Assembly (NCBI GenBank): GCA_040081715.1
Contig: JBEBFY010000004.1
Coordinates: 62,001 to 126,000, forward strand
Origin: CANKJK01 sp040081715
GTDB lineage: Bacteria; Acidobacteriota; Vicinamibacteria; Vicinamibacterales; UBA2999
DNA length: 64,000 bases
Direction: 5' to 3'
Shown: one piece after another, positions 58,643-64,000 of the stretch
How positions within the stretch are numbered: position 1 is the stretch's first letter
Layout of the letters: each line of letters starts with the position of its first letter
Translations under genes and position numbers: made by a program
Notes under the pieces: generated by a model
Seen by the model: the letters and a program-made list of their open reading frames with translations, nothing else
What the model was told of the DNA's origin: nothing
Database searches by the model: none

Positions 58643-60036
58643 CCCTTACAGAGCCCCAGGGAAATCCCGAGCGAGGTCGAGGGATGATGATCGTCACAGG
58701 CGCACATCTCTCACGTCGGACGATTCTTCGTGGCGCGGGTGCCGCCGTGGCCCTGCCGCTCCTGGACGCCATGGTGCCGGCGCTCGTGCCGACGGCCCGG
58801 ACGGCCGCCGCGCCGGTGATGCGGTTCGGCGCGTTCTACGTGGCGATGGGCGTCCAGATGCCGCAGTGGACCCCCGCCGCGGAAGGCACGTCGTTCGAGC
58901 TGCCGCCGATCCTGTCGACCATTGCCGCACACCGGGATCAACTCTTGGTCCTGACTGGGCTCGACGACGAGGAGGCGCAGAACCGCCCTGGCGATTCCGG
59001 CGGTATTCACTCCCGATCGCAGTCGACGTGGCTGACTGGCGTCCGCGCCAAGCGGACCGACGGGCCGGACTTCCGGGTCGGCACATCCGTGGATCAGATC
59101 ATCGCTAAAGCCATCGGCGGCGACACGCAGCTCAGCTCGCTTGAGCTCACGCTCGAGGCCGGCGACGTCGTGGGTTCCTGCGACTATTCCTACACGTGCG
59201 CCTACACCTCGACCGTGGCGTGGCGGACGCCCACCACCCCGCTGCCCGCCGAGCTCAACCCGAGGGCGGTCTTTGAGACCCTGTTCGGCGACGCTGACAG
59301 CACCGACGCCAGGGCACGGCTGGCCCGGATTCGCGACAACGCGAGCCTGCTGGATTCGGTCAGCGCCGACCTGGCCCGCATGGACAAGACGCTGGGTGCG
59401 CGCGATCGCACCAAGGTGGCGGAGTACCTGGATTCGCTCCGCGCGGTGGAGCGGAGGATTCAGAAAGCGGAGGAGCAGAGTGCGCGCGAGCTGCCCGTCG
59501 TGGAGCAGCCGGTCGGCGTGCCGGCCTCCTACGAGGAGCACGCCAAGCTGATGTTCGACCTGCTGCTCCTGGCGTACCAGACGGACCTGACGCGCGTCTC
59601 GACGTTCATGCTGTCGCGCGAGCTGTCGGGCCGGGCCTACCCGGAAATCGGCATCACCGAGGGCAACCATCCGCTCTCGCACCACCAGAACGACCCGGAA
59701 AAGACCAGCAAGCAGACCAAGCTCAACACGTTCCACATGAAGCTCTACTCCTACTTCCTGGACAAGATGCGCGCCACGCCGGACGGCGACGGGTCGCTGC
59801 TCGACCATACGGTGATGCTCTACGGGTCGGGCATGAGCGATTCCAACCTGCACTGGCCCGGGAACCTCCCGACGCTCATCGTGGGCGGGAAGAAGCTGGG
59901 CATTCCGACGGGCCGGCACGTGAAATTCCCGGGCGGCACGCCCCTGGCGAACCTCCACGTGGCCCTGATGGAGAAGTTTGGCGTGCGGATGGAGCAGTTC
60001 GGCGACAGCAACGGCCGGTTGACGGTATTGTCATAG
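58639..60036 (+). CDS. DUF1552-family Tat-exported protein
   Basis: A 465-residue protein with a Tat signal (LSRRTILRGAGAAVALPLLD). The body has the DUF1552 pattern: RFGAFYVAMGVQMPQWTPAA, DQLLVLTGLDDEEAQN, GIHSRSQSTWLTGVRAKRTD and LLDHTVMLYGSGMSDSNLHW. The sulfatase-like tail supports an alkaline-phosphatase-superfamily (DUF1501-like) relation. ATG 58639 overlaps the DUF1592 stop; an ATG at 58684 with GAGG before it is a good alternative. Confidence 0.9.
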   Translation: MTLTEPQGNPERGRGMMIVTGAHLSRRTILRGAGAAVALPLLDAMVPALVPTARTAAAPVMRFGAFYVAMGVQMPQWTPAAEGTSFELPPILSTIAAHRDQLLVLTGLDDEEAQNRPGDSGGIHSRSQSTWLTGVRAKRTDGPDFRVGTSVDQIIAKAIGGDTQLSSLELTLEAGDVVGSCDYSYTCAYTSTVAWRTPTTPLPAELNPRAVFETLFGDADSTDARARLARIRDNASLLDSVSADLARMDKTLGARDRTKVAEYLDSLRAVERRIQKAEEQSARELPVVEQPVGVPASYEEHAKLMFDLLLLAYQTDLTRVSTFMLSRELSGRAYPEIGITEGNHPLSHHQNDPEKTSKQTKLNTFHMKLYSYFLDKMRATPDGDGSLLDHTVMLYGSGMSDSNLHWPGNLPTLIVGGKKLGIPTGRHVKFPGGTPLANLHVALMEKFGVRMEQFGDSNGRLTVLS

Positions 60037-60064
60037 GCCACCGCGCACCGCATCGTGACTGGCG

Positions 60065-60088
60065 ATGGCGGCACCCTGGTGCCGCCAT
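60065..60088. terminator. Perfect 11-bp hairpin between the DUF1552 gene and mscL
   Basis: ATGGCGGCACC (60065-60075) pairs perfectly with GGTGCCGCCAT (60078-60088) across CT. It lies 29 bp after the DUF1552 stop and 25 bp before the mscL start. It ends the upstream operon or controls mscL; there is only a weak T-rich tail. Confidence 0.5.
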
Positions 60089-60112
60089 TGCTGTTTCTGG
60101 AGGGAGATCGAG

Positions 60113-60541
60113 ATGTTCAACGAGTTCAAGCAGTTCGCCATGCGGGGCAACGTCGTGGACCTCGCCATCGGCGTCATCATCGGCGGGGCGTTCGGCGCCA
60201 TCGTCACCAGCTTCGTGGGCGACATCATGATGCCCATCATCGGCGTCCTGACCGGAGGCGTGGATTTCTCGAACATGTACGTGCTGCTCAAGGCGGGAGC
60301 TGATGCCGGGCCCTATGCGTCGCTGGATGCGGCGAAGAAGGCTGGCTCGGTAGTGGTCGCCTATGGGACGCTCATCAACACGGTTGTGAACTTCCTGATC
60401 GTCGCCGGGGCGCTCTTCGTGGTCGTCAAGGGCATGAACGCAGCCAAGAAGCAGGAGGCCGCGGCCCCGGCTGCTCCGCCTGCGCCGTCGGATGAGGTTG
60501 TGCTGCTGAAGGAGATCCGCGACCTGCTCGCGAAGCGCTGA
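60113..60541 (+). CDS. mscL: Large-conductance mechanosensitive channel
   Basis: A 142-residue inner-membrane channel that opens under membrane tension during hypo-osmotic shock. ATG 60113 follows GGAGGGAG closely. The N-terminal amphipathic helix and TM1 read FNEFKQFAMRGNVVDLAIGV then IIGGAFGAIVTSFVGDIMMP; TM2 is NTVVNFLIVAGALFVVVKGM; the C-terminal helix (VVLLKEIRDLLAKR) forms the cytoplasmic bundle after an Ala/Pro linker. All expected parts are present. Confidence 0.95.
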   Translation: MFNEFKQFAMRGNVVDLAIGVIIGGAFGAIVTSFVGDIMMPIIGVLTGGVDFSNMYVLLKAGADAGPYASLDAAKKAGSVVVAYGTLINTVVNFLIVAGALFVVVKGMNAAKKQEAAAPAAPPAPSDEVVLLKEIRDLLAKR

Positions 60542-60719
60542 TCGCGTGCGGGCCTCGGGCGAACGAACCCCGTCAGCCGCGTCGCGCTGGGCTTCTGCTG
60601 GCATGGGCGCTTGCAGCCATCCTGGTCCGTGTGCATGTTTGCGTGGGACAATAGGGTGTTTGATGAGGACGCGATGGTGGTGATCGGCGACACGCCCGCG
60701 CTCGCCACACCCTGACGTG

Positions 60720-61886
60720 ATGCCGCGCGCAACAGAGGCGACGCCAGGCCGATCGGCGCACGGCCGTGGGCGCGGAGGCCGTCTTCGGGTCGGTTTCGAC
60801 GGTCGGGCGCTGACGTCGCCGGCCGCAGGGGTCCGCCGCTACACGAGCGAGCTGCTGCGGGCGATTGTGGCGCTCGACGACGCGCCGGAGGTCGTGCTGC
60901 TCGGCGGTGCTGACGTGCGCGCGGCTCCATCGGGTCTCCAGCACGTGCCAGAGCCGTGGCACCCCCCCACCAACCTCGGGTGGATGCTCGTCGGTTTCCC
61001 GGAGGCGGCGCGGCGGGCCAGAGTCGATGTGATCCACGCACCGGCGTACACGGCTCCCTTCGTCGCCTCGGTCCCGGTGGTGCTGACGATCCACGACGTG
61101 AGCTACGCCAGGCACCCGGAGTGGTTCCCATACCGACGTGACCCGCTGCGGCGCGCGTTCTATCGACGGTCGGCGCTCTCAGCCGCGCTCGTGCTCACTG
61201 TCTCGACGTTTTCAGCGTCCGAAATCACCGCGGCGTATGGGATCGATCCGGCGGCGATCGTCGTGACGCCACACGGCATCGACGTCAACGCGTTCGGGGC
61301 CGAGGGCGGGTTCGGGACGCTGCCGGATGGCATCGTGGCGCCGTACGTGCTGCACGTCGGCGACCTGCACACCCGCCGCAACCTCGGTGTGGCGCTCGAG
61401 GCGGTGATCGCCGCGCGGCGGCACGGCGGGCCGCTCGCGACGCTTTCGCTGGTGCTGGCTGGCGTCGACCGCGGGCTCACTGAGGCGTTGCGCGCGCAGG
61501 CGTCGGCCGCCGGCGTGCCCGACGCCGTCAGGCCGGTGGGACTCGTGAGCGACGCTGTCCTCAAGGCCCTCTATCGCCGCGCCTCGGCGCTCGTGTACCC
61601 GTCACTCTACGAAGGCTTCGGCATGCCGCTCCTCGAGGCGATGGCGGCTGGCGTGCCGGTGGTGGCGTCGAGCGCCGCCTCCGTGCCAGAGGTTGTGGGC
61701 GACGCGGGGCTCGTCATCGACCCTGGCGACGGCGCCGCGTGGATCGACGCTGTCCACCGCGTGCTCACCGACACCGGGCTTGCCGCGGACCTTCGCGCCC
61801 GTGGGCGTGCCCGGGCACGCACCTTCACCTGGGCGAGGACCGCGCGTGCGACCGCGCAGGCCTATCACCGCGTCCTTGGAGACTGA
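60720..61886 (+). CDS. Family 4 glycosyltransferase (GT-B)
   Basis: A 388-residue retaining glycosyltransferase. N-domain motifs GRALTSPAAGVRRYTSELLR and TIHDVSYARHPEWFPY precede the C-domain with VTPHGIDVNAFGAEG, VLHVGDLHTRRNLGVALEAV and the EX7E motif EGFGMPLLEAMAAGVPVVAS. It probably builds a cell-surface polysaccharide. ATG 60720 is used; the GTG three bases upstream is equally possible. The GT2 gene begins 4 bp after its stop. Sugar specificity unknown. Confidence 0.88.
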   Translation: MPRATEATPGRSAHGRGRGGRLRVGFDGRALTSPAAGVRRYTSELLRAIVALDDAPEVVLLGGADVRAAPSGLQHVPEPWHPPTNLGWMLVGFPEAARRARVDVIHAPAYTAPFVASVPVVLTIHDVSYARHPEWFPYRRDPLRRAFYRRSALSAALVLTVSTFSASEITAAYGIDPAAIVVTPHGIDVNAFGAEGGFGTLPDGIVAPYVLHVGDLHTRRNLGVALEAVIAARRHGGPLATLSLVLAGVDRGLTEALRAQASAAGVPDAVRPVGLVSDAVLKALYRRASALVYPSLYEGFGMPLLEAMAAGVPVVASSAASVPEVVGDAGLVIDPGDGAAWIDAVHRVLTDTGLAADLRARGRARARTFTWARTARATAQAYHRVLGD

Positions 61887-61890
61887 AGCT

Positions 61891-62946
61891 GTGTCCGTCA
61901 TCCCACCCGCGTCCGACGGGCACCCCGAGGTCTCGCTCGTCATCGTCACCTGGAACGGACGCCAACACCTCGAGGCGTGCCTCGACGCGGTGGCCGCGCA
62001 GGACGGACCCGTGCACGAGACGGTGCTCGTCGACAATGCCTCAATCGACGGCACGGAGGCCTTCGTTCGCGAGCGCTATCCGTGGGTCCGAATCGTCCGG
62101 CTGCCGACGAACGCAGGTTTCGCGGGCGGCAGCAACGCCGGGGCGCGGGCGGCGCGCGGCAGGTACCTCGTGTTCCTCAATAACGACACGGTCGTCCAGG
62201 GCGGCTGGCTGCGCGCGTTGCGCGAGGGGCTCGACGAAGCGAAGGGCGTGGCGATGGCCACGTCGCTCGTCGTGTACATGGACGCGCCTGCGGTCATCGA
62301 CAGTGCCGGCGACGGCATGACCCGCGCCGGCGGCGCCTTCAAGCGCCTGCACGGCAGGAGAGCCGAGCTGGCGGCGCGGTCGGAGGAGGTGTTCGGCGCC
62401 TGCGGGGCCGCCTTCATCGTCCCCACCGCGCTCTTCCTCGTGATGGGCGGTTTCGACGAGGACTTCTTCGCCTCCCACGAGGACGTCGACTTCTCCTACC
62501 GCGCGCAGCTCCGCGGCTGGCGCTGCCGCTACGTGGCCGAGGCGGTCGTGCATCACAAAGGGAGCGCGACGCTGGGCCGGATCAAGTCGGGACAGGTCTT
62601 TCTCGCGCAGCGCAACTCCGAGTGGCTCTACTGGAAGAACACGCCGGGCCCGCTCCTGGTGCGGAGCGGTCTGGATCACGTCGTCTACAACCTTGCCGCG
62701 GCGGTGCACTTCGCCAGGCTGGGCCTGCTCGGCACCTTCCTGCGGGCCAAGTGGGCGGCGCTCGCGGGGCTCGGCCCGCTGCTCCGCAAGCGCGCCGAGG
62801 TCCAGCGCGCACGCACGGTGTCCTCCGGCGAGATCTGGCGGAAGCTCGAACCGCGCTGGCTGCGTCTCAAACTCTCCGAGGAGAAGTTCGAGATCGCCAT
62901 CGCCCGCCGCTCCGCGGAAGCCTCGGCGCCCAGGCAAGAGAGTTGA
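61891..62946 (+). CDS. Family 2 glycosyltransferase (rhamnosyltransferase-like)
   Basis: A 351-residue inverting glycosyltransferase. GTG 61891 is chosen because it lies 4 bp after the previous stop and gives a natural N-terminus. Motifs: VSLVIVTWNGRQHLEACLDA, TVLVDNASIDGTEAFV, the DxD-equivalent FLNNDTVVQGGW, and ASHEDVDFSYRAQLRGWRCR (acceptor ED). The C-terminal part has two hydrophobic stretches near LGLLGTFLRAKWAALAGLG. Likely adds rhamnose or a similar sugar to a surface glycan, with the GT4 enzyme before it. Confidence 0.88.
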   Translation: MSVIPPASDGHPEVSLVIVTWNGRQHLEACLDAVAAQDGPVHETVLVDNASIDGTEAFVRERYPWVRIVRLPTNAGFAGGSNAGARAARGRYLVFLNNDTVVQGGWLRALREGLDEAKGVAMATSLVVYMDAPAVIDSAGDGMTRAGGAFKRLHGRRAELAARSEEVFGACGAAFIVPTALFLVMGGFDEDFFASHEDVDFSYRAQLRGWRCRYVAEAVVHHKGSATLGRIKSGQVFLAQRNSEWLYWKNTPGPLLVRSGLDHVVYNLAAAVHFARLGLLGTFLRAKWAALAGLGPLLRKRAEVQRARTVSSGEIWRKLEPRWLRLKLSEEKFEIAIARRSAEASAPRQES

Positions 62947-62980
62947 CGCAGGACGACTGTCGTCACACCATGCCTGTCAG

Positions 62981-64000
62981 GTGAACATCGAATCGCTCGG
63001 ACACGCCGGACTCCTGCTGCGCGACGACGCCGGAGCCCCGATTCTCGTCACCGACCCGTGGGTGCTTGGTTCCTGCTACTGGCGGAGCTGGTGGCTCGTG
63101 AACTACCCTTCGCCCGCGTTACGGGCGGAGGTGGCCCGGGCCCGCTACGGCTACATCACGCACGAGCACCCGGATCACTTCCACACGGCGAGCATCCGCG
63201 CGCTCGGCACCAGCATCGAGTACCTGGCGCCGGACCTCCCGCAGGAGCACATCACGGGCTATCTCCGTGAGCAGGGGTACCAGGCGTCGGTGCTGCCGGC
63301 CTTCACCTGGAAGACCCTGGCTCCGGGCGTCCGCGTGCTGAGCATCCCGCTCCTCAACGACGACAGCGTGCTCATCGTTGACACACCCGCGGCGGTCGCC
63401 ATCGACCTCAACGACAGCAAGCCGTCACGCGGCCAGATCCGTCAGCTGCGCGGATGGCTCGACCGGCACGCGCCCGGCAAACGGCGGATCCTCCTGAGCA
63501 GCTACTCGCCGGCCAGCATCGTCAACAGCTTCATCCGTCACACCGAGCGCGTGACCCTCCGGCAGAAGTCCGACTACGTGCACAACGTCTGCGATAACTG
63601 CCGCACGCTCGGTGTCGACGACTTCATCCCGTTTGCCAGCCAGGTGATCTTCCGTCGGCGCGACTCGGTCTGGGCCAACGCGTTCAAGGTGTCGTTCGAC
63701 GACCTGCGCACGCACTGGCGCGCACCGGAGACCCGGCTGTTGCCGCCGTATACCCGCATCGATCTCCGCGACGGGGCGGTGTCGTCGGTACCGCCAGAGG
63801 CCTACAACACCGCGGAGTCCGACGCACAGCGCAAGGTGGAGGCGCAGGAGAGCCTCGACGCGACGGCCGACCTCGAGGACGAGCACCTCGAGAAGCTCCG
63901 GCGCAAGCTGAACGCCTCGCGCTGGATCCTGGCGGCACTCTTCCCGCGCGGCGTCGGTTTCGCGCTTGAGCACACGCACCTGCACTACAGCCCGTGGAGC
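62981..64000 (+). CDS. Metallo-beta-lactamase-fold hydrolase, 5' part only
   Basis: The first 340 codons are visible and the gene runs off the right edge. GTG 62981 begins NIESLGHAGLLLRDDAGAPI. The metal site is THEHPDHFH, giving His61, His63, Asp65 and His66, and later residues (VAIDLNDSKPS) supply a further Asp. This variant is close to UlaG/CMP-Neu5Ac-hydroxylase-like proteins that occur in polysaccharide clusters. Its place after GT4/GT2 genes supports a glycan-related role, which is inference. The 3' end is missing. Confidence 0.75.
   Translation, partial: MNIESLGHAGLLLRDDAGAPILVTDPWVLGSCYWRSWWLVNYPSPALRAEVARARYGYITHEHPDHFHTASIRALGTSIEYLAPDLPQEHITGYLREQGYQASVLPAFTWKTLAPGVRVLSIPLLNDDSVLIVDTPAAVAIDLNDSKPSRGQIRQLRGWLDRHAPGKRRILLSSYSPASIVNSFIRHTERVTLRQKSDYVHNVCDNCRTLGVDDFIPFASQVIFRRRDSVWANAFKVSFDDLRTHWRAPETRLLPPYTRIDLRDGAVSSVPPEAYNTAESDAQRKVEAQESLDATADLEDEHLEKLRRKLNASRWILAALFPRGVGFALEHTHLHYSPWS

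Noticed and set aside
1..64000. tRNA, rRNA, CRISPR, riboswitch or prophage
   Set aside because: Reading both strands showed no cloverleaf with an intact T-loop, no spaced direct repeats of CRISPR type, no known riboswitch core and no phage structural genes.

Overview
The window is GC-rich, densely coded DNA that looks like a chromosome segment from an Acidobacteriota bacterium, most likely Vicinamibacteria. This is inferred from gene content: an Oar-like TonB-dependent receptor with an N-terminal carboxypeptidase-regulatory domain, a paired DUF1592/DUF1552 operon, an imuA-imuB-dnaE2 mutagenesis cassette with a short ImuB, many ATGA/GTGA start-stop overlaps and frequent GTG starts. No rRNA, tRNA or CRISPR array was seen.

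Layout. 1-3.4 kb: a type I restriction locus (hsdR complete, hsdS cut by the window edge, no hsdM in view) behind a DUF3185 membrane protein. 3.6-8.4 kb: the outer-membrane receptor, a membrane protein and an acyltransferase-type membrane enzyme. 8.5-14.9 kb: phosphate-related genes, namely a PhoR/PhoB-like pair, then a Phd/VapC-type toxin-antitoxin module, a PiT phosphate transporter and its DUF47 partner. 15.1-18.1 kb: a broken T5orf172 gene fused through a short hairpin repeat to the tail of a glycosyltransferase operon. 18.3-24.1 kb: imuA-imuB-dnaE2 behind a promoter with direct repeats. 24.1-30.1 kb: hicBA, an exported protein, a cytochrome c, a radical SAM protein, and a divergent SET-domain / SpoIID / unknown-protein operon with overlapping genes.

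30.1-41.5 kb is an accessory zone: IS91 and IS4 remnants, three more copies of the hairpin repeat, a CDP-glycerol-transferase-like / PhyH / DUF2029 operon, a frameshifted YtxH gene, a beheaded SDR, an intact Yip1-like gene, a glycosyltransferase gene cut by an in-frame TGA, and a defective IS3-family (IS407-type) element. 41.5-46.1 kb: two small transferases of the TIGR04282/TIGR04283 type around msrPQ, then prfC. 46.1-54.0 kb: a complete CecR-YbhGFSR-type efflux cluster plus an outer-membrane TolC-like protein, with a clear palindromic operator. 54.1-60.5 kb: a DedA-like protein, an ankyrin protein, DUF1592/DUF1552 and mscL. 60.7-64 kb: a GT4/GT2 glycosyltransferase pair and a metallo-beta-lactamase-fold protein running off the window.

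The most unusual signal is the hairpin repeat, four copies all in the same orientation (about 15.46, 31.55, 35.86 and 37.60 kb). Two copies are identical over 53 bp and bracket a 1.7-kb segment. At two copies the flanking gene is broken at the edge of the repeat. This looks like an undescribed recombination site or the end of a mobile element.
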